DNA of 64,000 bases from Axinella damicornis (lineage: Eukaryota; Porifera; Demospongiae; Axinellida; Axinellidae). The translations under genes were made by a program, and so were the position numbers. The stretch lies in NCBI GenBank assembly GCA_963931865.1, contig OZ007514.1:5124646-5188645 (forward strand). Reading direction: 5' to 3'. Under the pieces are notes generated by a model. The model was not told the DNA's origin, made no database searches, and was given only the letters and a program-made list of their open reading frames with translations. Each line of letters begins with the position of its first letter. Positions within the stretch are counted from its first letter, which is position 1. Shown here piece after piece: positions 1 to 10,907 of this stretch.

Positions 1-2579
1 ATAGTCACCCACTGCCTCTCCTGATATACACTCCTTGCTTACATACCATACACCTCATACAAGCTCTTTCCTCCCTACCTTGCAAGCCAAACTATGCTTG
101 CTTTCCACACAGCAAATTGTACCTTGCACTTTCAGTTTATTGAAGACCTTAGCCTAGTGCTCTTCCATAAATATTTCAAACCTAAGAGTGCCCTCCTTCC
201 CAAGGGCTTCCCCAGTACTGCCAGTTGATGGACCTACCATAGGCATTCCTTTAAGCATGCTGCGTTGTTGTACTAGTGTGTATGGCTTCCATCCTGTAGT
301 AAAAATTACTTTGAGGGCACTTGCACAGAAATACCATATGATTGAGCTTAAAGACACCTCAGGTTTGGTCCGAGCGTGTTTGATGGATGCAGTTCAACCT
401 TTCAAGCACATGGTAATAACAGTCTCAGCAACAGAATGGCACAAACAGTGACCCAAGTGATGTGATGCACCTATCTGGCGTTTCACAGTTGGAACATGCT
501 ATTCAGCAGCAGGAAGGACCTATTAGTGGTAGCGGTATTCACTCCTACATGGCAGCGGTATTCTGGTCAGGTCCTGGTCCAAAATCACTCTCTGCAGATA
601 AAGAGCTGAGTGTTGGCCTGCCTCAACCACTGCAGACCAGTATAGGGGCAGACCCAGACAAGATTATACTTTTGGACGTGGAACCTACTGCGGTGATTGC
701 CGGCCAGGGAAATTATTGCCACACACCTGCAATAACAATCTCACAATCGTGACTTGGCCTGTTTGGGGGTATATTCCAAACCCCTTGCAGGGCCTTGCAC
801 CCCTTGGGGTCTTTCCTGGATCAATATTCGTAACATGAGCAAGGGACTATTGATCATCACTCCCTCCCGCAGCAAGTAATGTTCGTGACACAAACAAGCT
901 TTGGATAGTGAAAATAAGAGACTTGAAAAAGACATACATGCACACATGCAGACAGCAGTGTTCTTACCTTGAAAGAACCGGTCCTTTATTTCTTCACTGG
1001 ACAATCTACACTCGCTCCCTTCTGCCACTGTCCCCACACGGGCCTCTCCAGCCATCCCAACCGTCACGGCTGGCGCACACAGCAGTTGGCGCTCATTCGT
1101 GTTCATACTCCACGTACTATATACTGCCAAGAACCCTCACTCGACGGCCCACGTCATGCACGTGTTGTGTAAAACGGAACGCACTCTGACCTGGCGCCTT
1201 GAACTGTGGGAGAGCTCCCACCGAGCCAAGTCTCGGCTGATGATAGAGATTTCTGTAGCTCCGCTTTTTCCGGTCACTCTCCTAAAATCCTTCGCGCATG
1301 TTTTCTGTTCGATCAAGGTCAACGCCCAGACATTGTTGTGATGATGTCATTATCATCAGAACAACACCGTACCGCAGCTCCGCTTTCTTTACCGCATACT
1401 ATACTGTTCTCTTGCATGCTCAGTTCAAAGGTCAAGTATGCGAAGCTCGGTACCGTATACCGGGTCGAGTATCCGGTCAAGAAGGAATATCTGATGAACA
1501 TGAGATCATTAGTAAGGAACCCTAGCTATAGCCATAGCCGTACATCTTTGGTTATCTAGTCGTAATCTTTCAGTATTCTCTATAAGACTCTGTTTCATGT
1601 GTGGCGAAATGATCACTGGCTACCATGCAGCTGCAATCACGTGCACTTTTGTGCAGCAATATGTAACTCCGGCTCCACAACAGTATGAGCAAGTTTGCAG
1701 ATGTGTAAAATAACTTGACCAGGTGCAGAGATTGGACGATTAATTTTCCCCAGGCCCCAAGGTTCTTGTGCTGCCATATCTCCACAATGATACAAGCTCA
1801 GTGACAACAAATTCGCAGTACTTTATGCTTAGATTATAGGTGGAGGTTCAGATCTATTTTTGACATCTGTAGGTCCCCCCTTTACTAATACTAATGTGAT
1901 TGCAGTACGGTCTGCCCTGCTGAATTCAGTTCATTCACAAATTTGGAGTTACACTATTTGCAATGAGTCCTATGTTAGTCTAGTGGGCTATCCATAGATC
2001 CCTTCGAATTTTCCCCAGCATGGATCGACTCCCATGACCACAGCTGAAAGCGATCGCATGCTGGAGATAGCACAGGGCTATCGCATTCAAAGGGTTTTCT
2101 ATTGGAAATCAATTTTAGCAACATGATTGAGAGACTTAGACTATATACACACAAAGTCAGAGAACTCACCACTATAATTTCAGTGGTCCTGTAGCTATAC
2201 TGTGTTATCTGCCACATAGCCATCACTAACTGCATGACGGTATGCATGTGAATACTCAATATGTTGCACATGAGGGTCTGGTTCTGAGACTATATCGGTT
2301 GAGTGAGTGTGTTTCTGCAGATGGTGTCATGTTTGACCCCCTGGAACCGCACCAACCCCCACTGCCAGTTCATGATGTCAGACAGTGGTGGGTGTGTCGC
2401 CGTACTTCAGTAGGTAGCTAGATGTGTACTGTAGGGATCGAGGAGGCAAGGTAACTGTTCAGGAAATGTTCGACTGTCTTGGTATCACGACTCTACATGT
2501 ATACAGCTATAGACGTCATGTCCATTAATTACCAGCCCCACCCACTCACACCCACTATTTTTTTTCGCAGCTAGCCGAG
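1..2579. other. No recognised gene
   Basis: I see only short unrelated reading frames here, the longest being 188-451 (+) and 741-1130 (-), and neither resembles a known family or shows clear exon boundaries. The stretch lies upstream of the kinase pseudogene and may hold its old promoter, but no motif identifies one. Confidence 0.5.
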
Positions 2580-2970
2580 ATGGCAGGCAGACTGCAGGCT
2601 TTCCAAGGCAGCTCTGAGCTGCAGCGGTTTCTACTTGCCGAAGTGCGCCCCACTGGAAAACTAGGTGTGGGCTCCTACGGCAGCGTGGAGGAGGTGGAAG
2701 TGAACAGTCTTGTGTGCGCGGGCAAGCGACTGCACGACACGCTCGTGGAGCAGGGTAACATCGGTGTGACCAGTATCACCCGCAAGTACCTCCAGGAGTG
2801 CCAGGTAATCGAAAAACTTCTGCATTGTAAATCAGAGCCTCTGGATTATTGCTACTAGCCATGAATGTGACTACATGTATACAGTGTGTCATTGTACTCT
2901 TCACAGCGGACAACTTTAATGGTTGAGCTGGGCCATTGCCTCGATTAGTTGCAGCTACCTAATCCTTTAA

Positions 2971-3945
2971 GGTAGGAAACACGGCATCGGCGAAATCGCG
3001 CAATTTTGCTCATGAATAATTAATGAGATGACATCACTCGCATACAGTTATTTAGAGTTATTGATCTGTTTACGTTTTCCCATGGCGGCAACCGGAATAA
3101 ACAAGGGGGGCTTCTCTCTTTGATGCGGCTAGCGGCCCTTTCGAGTTTCAAATCGGTACTCTGATGTGGCCGTGCGGTACTTTGAAGATTTGTTTGAACA
3201 CTCTTTTTTTTTTTTTTTTTTTTTTTTAAGTAAGAAGCTATTCTGGCTTATTGAATGTAACGATGGGCTATCTGAGGGTGAATAGCTAGGTGGAGTGAGC
3301 AGGAATGTTTGTGGGTCTGCTGAAGTGGCCGAAGAACAGCCTGGAAAGTGAACAGCCTCCGACAGCTCCCTGGCCAAGGTACTCTAGAGTGTTGACCTTT
3401 CGGCATTACAGGCCCCGCCCATTTTCGTGTTAGGGCGAATTTGGCTAGTTTGGTAGCTGGACTGGGCTGGTGAGAGGGAGTAGATGTGTGGCCAAAACTC
3501 AGTAACCGAGAGGTGAACGTGGAAAAGCATCCCTAGTTTTGCAGGGGGTAGGTTGACCTTTTGGAAACTGGCATTGGCTTTGGTCTGTTTTAGTTGGCGT
3601 GCGTGGAATTTTTTTTGAAAGCCTAGGGTAGCCAAACCTCTGTTTTTGAGGGTGGCAGTGAGCTTTGGGCTGTAGCCTGCAAGTGAGGAGAGCAGGTGGT
3701 AAATCCATCCGTAGTTTTGGGGCCTGTTTTGTGTGTGTATTGATGATGGGGTCAGAGTGTGGGTGGGGCCTTGGAGAGGGTCCAAATTTTCAGTTTCGTA
3801 GAGGGCCTTAAAATTGAGTTTTAGGGCATTTTCAAGCAGAGGGAGCAGTTTGATGCAAAGTATTGCTGAAACTTGTGTACGCTTTGATGCTGCCCATTTA
3901 TCCATCAACTTGGTTTCGGAGATCGCGGTACCCATGTTTACTACC
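2971..3945 (-). mobile_element. 975-bp TTAA-flanked inverted-repeat element, copy 1
   Basis: TTAA at 2967-2970 and 3946-3949 brackets a segment whose ends are GGTAGGAAAC and, read inward from the right, GGTAGTAAAC. The same unit lies inverted at 60250-61240, also inside TTAA. TTAA duplications are typical of piggyBac and Kolobok transposons, and ends starting GG fit Kolobok better, but no transposase is encoded, so it is non-autonomous. It carries a minus-strand reading frame and a homopolymer T run (about 3205-3227 on +). It lies in the first intron of the kinase pseudogene. Confidence 0.75.
3384..3935 (-). CDS. 183-aa reading frame carried by the TTAA element
   Basis: The frame opens 11 bp inside the right terminus of the element (MGTAISETKLMDKW...) and runs uninterrupted to 3384, ending CNAERSTL. 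I do not recognise the family. The first ~60 residues look helical and leucine-rich (IKLLPLLENALKLNFKALYE), and the rest is Pro/Ser/Gln-rich. Because the ATG sits almost at the terminus, transcription would have to start in flanking DNA. The A-run further along the sense strand hints that a processed cDNA may have been captured, which is speculative. The second copy of the element (60250-61240) has the same frame broken by a CAA-to-TAA change, so this copy is the better preserved. It could be a passenger gene or a fortuitous frame. Confidence 0.35.
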   Translation of the reverse strand: MGTAISETKLMDKWAASKRTQVSAILCIKLLPLLENALKLNFKALYETENLDPLQGPTHTLTPSSIHTQNRPQNYGWIYHLLSSLAGYSPKLTATLKNRGLATLGFQKKFHARQLKQTKANASFQKVNLPPAKLGMLFHVHLSVTEFWPHIYSLSPAQSSYQTSQIRPNTKMGGACNAERSTL

Positions 3946-5989
3946 TTAAGTACAGATCATTGTGTAGCTAGAGATGTCGTGAAGTACTTTCTCCTCTACC
4001 ACAAGACTGGTTTTGGGACTCCACTTCTTTAAAGCTAGAGTTGCTCCGGGTGGAAGTTATCTTGCTGGGTGCAAGAGGGCGTCCACAATGTTAATTTCTC
4101 CTCTGGCACATTCATGATTGAGTATAGCTCAATCTACATGCAAACATTGGACATTATTGTAACTGTACATACACATGCAATCATGTGCACAGTCATATCT
4201 CAAATATATGTTGGATGGTCATCACTCAAACCTCGTGTAGCTGCCTGTGTGTCTATACTGCATTATGGTGTTACATGTAAAACGTCATTTGGCAATCCCT
4301 TATTGTGTGTTGTGTATACCAATAGGTGTGTTCCACTGGAATTGCATACGTTCCATATCACATTAAGATCACATTTCATGCAATTTCACATTACATTCCA
4401 GCTGCAAACAACTGTTGTTATAATTTATATGCTAGCTACTCAAGTGTACTAGCAATCAATCATGTGCCCATTGCATGCAACTATACAGCTAGCTTCGTTC
4501 CCAGGCTGTTCCCACCTTGATCATGCAGGACACTGCAGCCCAGAGCCTCAGGAGGTCCCATGGTCTCGTTAACTAACCTATTAACATTCCTAATTGTTCT
4601 TGAAGTCCCTCTACAAAGACAAATGTAGTATAGAAACATTCATGAGTAATTCCAGTAGCTACAGTACACTATACATGAACAGTTACGTAGCTGTCCATCC
4701 TGGGCTGTGCCATATAGCTACAGTGTCTTGCATCATAGCTAGGCATTGTCTGTCCTGGGATAGTGCACAAGTGTACTAGCTATACTGCATCGGATGACTT
4801 GTGCGCTGTCATTGTTGTGGGGATAACAGGAAATGAGGTCACAAATTGCAGGTGCATCCTTGTTATTGGAATAGCTCACTTGGAACCACTGCAGGTAATG
4901 GCTGAGATGCGACACCCCCACGTGGTGCAGTTCTTGGGGCTATGTTTCCTATAGAAGGGTCCACACTGCCAGTGCTGGTGATGGAGAGGCTGGACAGCAG
5001 CCTGGACGATTTGCTGGAGAATACCCCCGGCCTCCCTCTCACCCTCAAACGATCCCTGCTGGTGGATGTAGTGCAGGGGCTGGTCTACCTACACACTCGT
5101 ACCCCTCCTGTCATGCTAGGAATGTTTTATTAACCTCATCCAAGATCAGTGACCTGGGCAATGCGTGGTTCGTGAACCTGCAGCCAGGTCAGCTAGCCAG
5201 AACGCTCACACGCCTGCCGGGAACAATGGCATATATGCCACCTGAGGCATTTGATGAGCACTCACAGTACGGTCCCCGCTTGGATATTTTTGCATTCGGA
5301 CATGCATCTCACCCTCTTCACACTCACCCAGGTCAGAGAAGAGTGGATAAACAGTATACTGTTTGCATGTGCAGAAGTACAGTAGGTGTACTGTTTGTGC
5401 ATGGGATTGTCAGTGATAGAGCAGAGTCATTTTATTGGGGGGGGGGGGGGGGGGGGGGGAATTTTGTTATAGTAATTATATTGGACGCTGTTGGGTACTT
5501 CCATGTAAATTCATACATCAATTGAGTGTACATATTTCTCATGAATTCAGCACCTATATATCAGTGTTATACGCTTTCCCATGTAGGTTTCCATGGATCC
5601 CTCCTTCCCCACAACTACACTGACCCTGAAAATGCTGACCGCCTTTTGGCTCGGTCCGAGGTGGAGCGACGGAGGGACTACATCCAGACACTCCACCGAC
5701 AGCTGGGAGAGCAGCATCCTCTTGTGCAGCTTGTACTCCAGTGCCTTCACAACATGCCATCACGACGGCCCTCTGCAGCAGAGCTGCTTCCACGACTGTA
5801 GGCAGTGGGGGCTGAGATTGAAGGGCCATATGGCAGCCAGCTCAAGAAAGTAGACGTGATGAAAGTGGGGATGACGAAGGCCCTCAGAGAGATTGAGAAC
5901 CTGCAGGAGGAAATGCAGCAGCTGGAGGTATAGGGTGATCTCCGGTACCAAGCCCAAGACATGATCAAATACTATTCTTTGTTGTGTAG

Positions 5990-6598
5990 TTGGAACAAGC
6001 TAGGGAGACAGAGGCTAAAGATGTCCAACTACAGGAGAAAGACACTGACATTGAGATGAGAGGCAACAGAGAGAGTTGCAAGCACTGAGGGTATGCAACA
6101 GACAGTCATTGCACTTTTACAGTATTATGCACACGGTCTCATCGTTAACGTTAGGAGGACAAGACAGGTCTGCAGAGAGAGGTGGACGATAAGGACGCCC
6201 AGCTCCAGCAGAAGGAAGATGAGCTCCAGCGACAAGCCTCAGCTCTCCAAGAGGGTGCTATGGAAACCAACAGGCAGCAGAGAGAAATGCAAGCACTGAT
6301 GTAGGGAACTGGACAGTTATTGTGCATACAGATAGTGACTTTGCTCATACCTGTGTTGTTGGGAGCAGAGGGGAAGGTTGCTAGAAGCTGAGGACCGACT
6401 TCAGCAACAAGCCCAGGAGAAAGACGCTGAAGTCAAAAGGCAGCAGACGGAACTACAAACACTGAGGGTATTGATCTTGCACACACACATACTGATTTGG
6501 ATATTCATGTGAGGGAGAGCCTGCACTAAAGTGCTGTACATTTGTGGTTGCAGGCTGAACTTCAAGAGAGGGATGCCGTCTCCAGAGAGAATTGAGGG
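5990..6598 (+). pseudogene. Coiled-coil exons of the kinase / kelch pseudogene
   Basis: Four short exons, each between AG and GT-like sites, encode heptad-like, Gln/Glu-rich helix: about 5990-6090 (LEQARETEAKDVQLQEK), 6155-6300 (DAQLQQKEDELQRQ), 6369-6467 (RLLEAEDRLQQQAQEKDAE) and 6554-6598 (AELQERDAVSREN then TGA). Each of the first three ends on a variant of QQRELQALR, so they look like repeats of one ancestral exon. The first has a frameshift near 6058, and the last hits a stop before its donor. They continue the frame of the helix that starts at the end of kinase exon 3. The role would be dimerisation or spacing between kinase and kelch domains; the lesions show it no longer makes a full protein. 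Confidence 0.65.
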
Positions 6599-6904
6599 TG
6601 AGGAACTCAATTATAATGAGCTCATTTGTTAGTGTATTAATATGACACTGTTTCTGTGTGGTCAAAGTACTTGTCATACTATAACTAGCTACGATGGGTA
6701 CTACACAATCATAATGGGGTAGAAGTGCTAATTAGTAAACACAAAGAAAACATTTCTGGTAATTCTGACATCTACCTTTTGACGTCAGCCAACATGCACA
6801 CAGCAATGCACAATGTTTTCCATCAACATAAAATCAAGTATAGAATTATGGTATCCATAGCACTCCATATGCACATGTGAAATAGCTATAGCCCCCTACT
6901 CTGA

Positions 6905-7630
6905 CTTTAAATGGCTGTGATATCGAGCAAGTTCAGCACTTCAAATACCTTGGGTTGTTACTGTCATCAGACATGTCATGGTCACCTCACATCGAGTCCA
7001 CATGCTCAAAAGCTAAAAGGATCCTGGGCTTGCTATATAGACGGTTTTATGGCAACACTGATAGTACAACGTTGGTGCAGCTTTATCAATCCCTTGTTCG
7101 CCCTCACATGGAATATGCCTCTGAAGTTTGGGACCCTCATACCCAGAAAAACCGAAACAAGCTAGAGGACATTCAAAAATTTGCATGCAAAATTGCAACC
7201 AGAAGATGGGATCTGGGCTATCAGGAGCTCCTCGAGCTGACAGGTATTCCCTCCCTAGCTACCCGCCGGTTACACCTAAAACTGTGTACGTTATACAAAA
7301 TTGTTTATAATTTGTGTTCCTTCCCTTCTGGTATTTTGGTCCCCCGAGCAAACTATAGTCAGCGTACAAGCCACCCTCTCCAATTCCATCAACCTCATGC
7401 TTACACTAACTCTTTCCAGTACTCTTTTGTACCTCATGCTATATCCATGTGGAATTCCCTGCCCTGGTCTACTGTATCAGCTCAATCATTGTTTTTATTT
7501 AAGAGCAAACTTGTACTGTAATAATCTTATCTTCTGGGTACACTTTATATTAGCTTTCACTTGCTATTGTGTATCCTATGCACTTATTGCATAAACTTTT
7601 ATAAACAAAAAAAAAAACAAAAAAAAATAG
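6905..7630 (+). mobile_element. LINE 3' end (C-terminus of a non-LTR reverse transcriptase ORF)
   Basis: The frame starting near 6905 and open to 7521 reads through HFKYLGLLLSSDMSWSPHI, then LYRRFY, LYQSLVRPHMEYASEVWDP, CKIATRRW and RRLHLKLCTLYKIVYN. These are hallmarks of the thumb and C-terminal region of CR1/L2/Jockey-type LINE ORF2 proteins. The catalytic palm is absent, so this is a 5'-truncated insertion. An A-rich tail (AAAAAAAAAAAC type, about 7605-7627) closes it, as expected for target-primed insertion. It is on the sense strand between the coiled-coil and kelch exons of the pseudogene. Confidence 0.85.
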
Positions 7631-7876
7631 CTATAGCACACATAGCCGCACATGTATACCAGTACAATGCTCATTGCTCACATCGGAAATACACTCTAGT
7701 TTCTAAACCGAAACTGCAGTGTGTAGTATTCCAGCTCAGCTGCAGCAGCTAGTAGCTACACTGTAATGAAGTGTGCATGTACTACCTGTGATTCTGAGAA
7801 ATTCGCATATTAATTTATAACTTGAGGACATCATGAACAACATAATATTAGAACACAAAATTCCTCTGTCCCAGGC

Positions 7877-8793
7877 ACACCCCTCCAGTGAGCTACAGAT
7901 ACCTCTTACATTGAAGTGGAGACAGTGAGGGACATGCCATGTGAAATGGAGAGTCTACACTCAGTGAGACTTGGAGAGGACATGTTCGTTGGAGGAGGAT
8001 TCACGAGCTCATTCACATACGATGAAGCTCGTACTGTCTACTGGTAGCTATCACCCACCAACTGAGCAGTGGGTACCACTACCACAGTACGAGTATGCGT
8101 ACTTCGCAATGGTGATTCTCACTGACAAGCTCATGTGCACGCTAGTCGGTGGGTTCATTACATCCACTCGGCAGGTGACCAATCAGATTGCAGTGTGGGA
8201 TACACAGGGAATGTCCCAGGGGTGGACACATCCCTATCCCGCCATGACCACACCACGTCGCAGTCTAGCCGTAGCAAGTTATGACAGACGGTCGGTGGTG
8301 GCGGGTGGGAATGAGTCTATGTATGTTGTCGATGCCATAGCTACAGTTGAGGTCCTCGATACTACATCCCATCAATGGCTGTCTACCTCACCACTGCCCG
8401 TGAAATGCTACAACATGACATCGGTCGTTGTATCTGATAGGGGGGTCACTCGTTGTATCCCTCCCCAACATAACACAGACAAGTGATCGATCCACCTCCA
8501 CAAACACATCCGCACAATGGCGTTCCCTCCCCGCACCTCCACTGGAGAGGTCTGCTGCCATCACTGTACATGGATCAGTACTAGCCATTGGGGGTCGCCA
8601 TGGCGATGACTACAGTACAGCCATCCACATCTACCAGCCTGCCACGAACAATTGGAAGAGGGTTGGAGACCTACCTAGTGGACGATCATCCAGTTCATGT
8701 GCACTACTAGCCAGCGGTGAGATCCTGGTTGTAAGAGGAGTCGATGGCGGCAGATTCTACCGGACTATCCAAGTCGATGCAGCTGCATTGTGA
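7877..8793 (+). pseudogene. Kelch-repeat domain of the kinase / kelch pseudogene
   Basis: About four kelch blades are visible: SVRLGEDMFVGGGF near 7950, MCTLVGGF near 8135, SVVAGGNES near 8295, then YLIGGS and VLAIGGRHGDD near 8435 and 8580. Each GG is followed by a turn and an aromatic W such as TTSHQWLSTSPLP, QWRSLPAPP and NNWKRVGDLPSGR. The reading frame changes near 7930, near 8040 (VYW then a shift into PPTEQWVPLP) and near 8437, so no single protein spans it. The last segment runs open to a TGA at 8791-8793. A kelch propeller normally binds protein partners and needs five to seven blades; fewer are visible here. Position and strand match the upstream kinase and coiled-coil parts, so I read it as the 3' end of that gene. 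Confidence 0.75.
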
Positions 8794-9376
8794 CTCTACC
8801 TCATTCTCAGAACACTGTAGTTGACTGAACATTGCTTCGATAAGCACAATTCATAGATTGGATTCAATAGATAATAATAATTAGTGTACCCTGGAGTTCT
8901 GTTAGATTCGATCTACCATTTGTATTAGAATAAACATGGTCAGATAGCTGTTGCTGCATAGTCATTAATTACCCTCATTAGGTCAACACGAAGTGAACAT
9001 ATATACTGAAGATTGAATCAACCTCAATCGAGGCTTAGATCAATGTCACAAGAAATCCAATCCATGCTTATACCGATCCAGAGAATTTATTGGACGCACT
9101 TTCAATTTATTTCCTCACAAATCCATCAACTACACGTGCACAGTTAAGAACACTACACACACACTAGGACTAACACAAGTTCAGACAGTCCTCCTAACGA
9201 TCACGGTACCCTGTGGTGTGGAAAGAAGTATTGGATGATGTACCTCAGTGAGTGCACTGGCACAGGACCAGTAGCCGCGTACCATGCAGAGTGTGGGTAG
9301 AGCTAGGCTACCACCAAGTACATTGTCACCTCCCATGACTATGTGAATGCTCATAAGGAGATAGCTACACCCAAGC
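8794..9376. other. No recognised gene
   Basis: AT-rich sequence after the kelch pseudogene. I see no coding signal, repeat or RNA gene. AATAAA-like words near 8930 could be an old polyadenylation signal. Confidence 0.4.
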
Positions 9377-9424
9377 TAGCCTCGTTCCCAGGCCCGAGAC
9401 GGCGAGGGCCTGGGAACGAGGCTA
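9377..9424. mobile_element. Mini hairpin element (TAGCCTCGTTCCCAGGCC family)
   Basis: A 48-bp inverted repeat reads TAGCCTCGTTCCCAGGCC, a short spacer, then its complement. Unlike other members, the flanks are not a 9-bp direct repeat but extend the palindrome (CACCCAAGC left, GCTTGGGTG right), and CTACACCCAAG recurs once more about 20 bp to the right. This may be a rearranged double insertion. Confidence 0.7.
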
Positions 9425-9475
9425 GCTTGGGTGTAGCGAGGCTACACCCAAGTGTATCTGAAGTCACTTGCCTTA

Positions 9476-9840
9476 GGAAACAAGAGGGATGATCGAACAT
9501 AACAGTGAAGTATACAATCACCCCTACATATCTTTTTTCATTGTACATGTACGTATATACAAAATAGTAATAAAAAACGTTACAAATGTTACAGTAGCAG
9601 GATGTAGGGATACAAGAACGGCAAAAAGTAAGGAAACAAGAGGGATGATCGAACATAACAGTGAAGTATACAATCACCCCTACAGAGATCTTCTTCCATA
9701 TATACATGTACAATGAAAAAAGATATGATATGTAGGGGTGATTGTATACTTCACTGTTATGTTCGATCATCCCTCTTGTTTCCTTACTTTTTGCCGTTCT
9801 GGTATCCCTACATCCTGATACATTTTAAATGTTTTTTATT
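9476..9840. mobile_element. Foldback MITE, partly duplicated copy
   Basis: Two left arms (from about 9476 and about 9562) and one right arm (to about 9840) of a long inverted repeat are present. The arms share the words GGATGTAGGGATAC, GAACGGCAAAAAGTAAGG and GAAGTATACAATCACCCC. A cleaner copy is at 23574-23846, and another, split by a nested insertion, lies between 56413 and 57361. No coding capacity. Confidence 0.75.
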
Positions 9841-10180
9841 ACTTTTATTACCTTCATGACTGTGCATTTATTGCCATGCACTGACAAGTCCATGTATGTG
9901 CCACAGTTGCAGTGATTTTGCATATTGAACAGCCATGTACTTATTCAAAACCTGTTGACAGTACAGCTATAGCTACTAGCCTATAGCTAGTTACATGTAC
10001 TTTACCATGGATTGATGGACGCCATTTATATGAGCTGTGTAGTGTGAGGTTTTGTTTTCACAAGTTTAACAAACTGTGATGTGTTATGTAACTTCCTTCA
10101 TCGGCACAATTAGTCAGTTTCAGTAGTCCTGACTGGAAGTAAAGTGTTTGATTAGTTCCTGTGGGATTTATGTTGTGATA

Positions 10181-10313
10181 ACATGGCCAGTGCAGTTAGC
10201 CTCGTTCCCAGTCCCACGCCCAGCTTTTAACCGTACTGCAAGCGATGAAAAGCTGGGCGATGGCCTGGGAACGAGGCTACAGTGCAGTGATGTTTTCAGT
10301 TCAGTCAAGAACA
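10181..10313 (+). pseudogene. Degenerate duplicate of the 5' end of the downstream GPCR gene
   Basis: ACATGGCCAGTG followed by TTCAGTCAAGAACAG recurs here in the order seen at the start of the receptor gene at 10906-10955. The copy is split by a small hairpin element and then loses frame. It is a partial tandem duplication, too short and broken to encode anything. Confidence 0.5.
10197..10279. mobile_element. Mini hairpin element with perfect 9-bp target duplication
   Basis: TAGCCTCGTTCCCAG at the left pairs with CTGGGAACGAGGCTA at the right, and CAGTGCAGT flanks both sides exactly (10188-10196 and 10280-10288). Between the termini, CGCCCAGCTTTT pairs with AAAAGCTGGGCG around a CCGTACTGCAAGCG-type loop, so the whole 83 bp can fold. 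It sits in the degenerate receptor duplicate. Confidence 0.9.
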
Positions 10314-10907
10314 GCAGCTGAAGACCACAGGAACATGCAGTTCTTCTAGGGTGGCCATTTTCCATTTCTGGGTTGAAGCTGGCACAAATCCAGATGGAAT
10401 GGGGGGTGAATTTAAAACTACTTTCACAGCTGAATTCAGCAATAAGATTGACAGATGATTTACGAGCATGCATGTGAGCTGCAGCTAACTTTTATCACTG
10501 TAATATTGTTTTGACATGAGGAGAGTTACTTCATTGGCATGAGTGAGAATACTTGATACACCACTCAGGAATGATATTTACAATTTCAAACTCCCAAACC
10601 TGTTACCATATACTTGTGTTTGCTGTTTGCCAGACTTCACAATCAGGAATACAAACTCCCAAACCACACTTGTTTTGCTAGAATTCACACTAAGGAATGA
10701 TGTTTACAAATACTTTCAAACTGATAGAGTAATCACTCTATGGGTTATTATTTTTTTCCAGTGAACTACTTTCAGTTCAATGCTTCCAGTCAGCATGTTT
10801 GTTCATTCTCTTCATGGTACTTACCAGTCAGGTATGCATCATCTGCTATAGTGTTACCTGGTTAGTTTGCAGTGCATGGGAGTTCACTAAAACCAGTGTT
10901 AGCTAAC

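Larger units (their letters stand above)
2580..5927 (+). pseudogene. Decayed tyrosine-kinase-like domain (kinase / coiled-coil / kelch gene, 5' part)
   Basis: Three exons encode a protein kinase domain. Exon 1 (2580-2804, 75 codons, donor CAG|GTAATC) has the glycine loop GVGSYGSVEE and the lysine-bearing strand CAGKRL. Exon 2 (about 4896-5331) has MRHPHVVQFLG, the hinge LVMERLDSSL, ISDLGNAW in place of DFG, and an APE-like PPEAF. Exon 3 (about 5587-5927) ends the lobe with RRPSAAELLPRL. Lesions seen directly: a 1-bp shift near 4950 (LGLCF then GSTLPVL); loss of the HRDL segment with a shift near 5118, where the text jumps to ARNVLLTSS; an extra ~4 bp near 5303; and an in-frame TAG at 5799-5801 where reading continues AVGAEIEGPYG. 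Downstream exons continue into a coiled coil and kelch repeats. The gene would have been an intracellular signalling kinase of the type expanded in sponges. Several lesions together favour a true pseudogene over sequencing error. Confidence 0.8.

Noticed and set aside
10872..10907. Upstream ATG of the receptor gene as the start
   Set aside because: Weaker start context than the ATG at 10908, and only the latter is preserved in the upstream duplicate; kept as an alternative.
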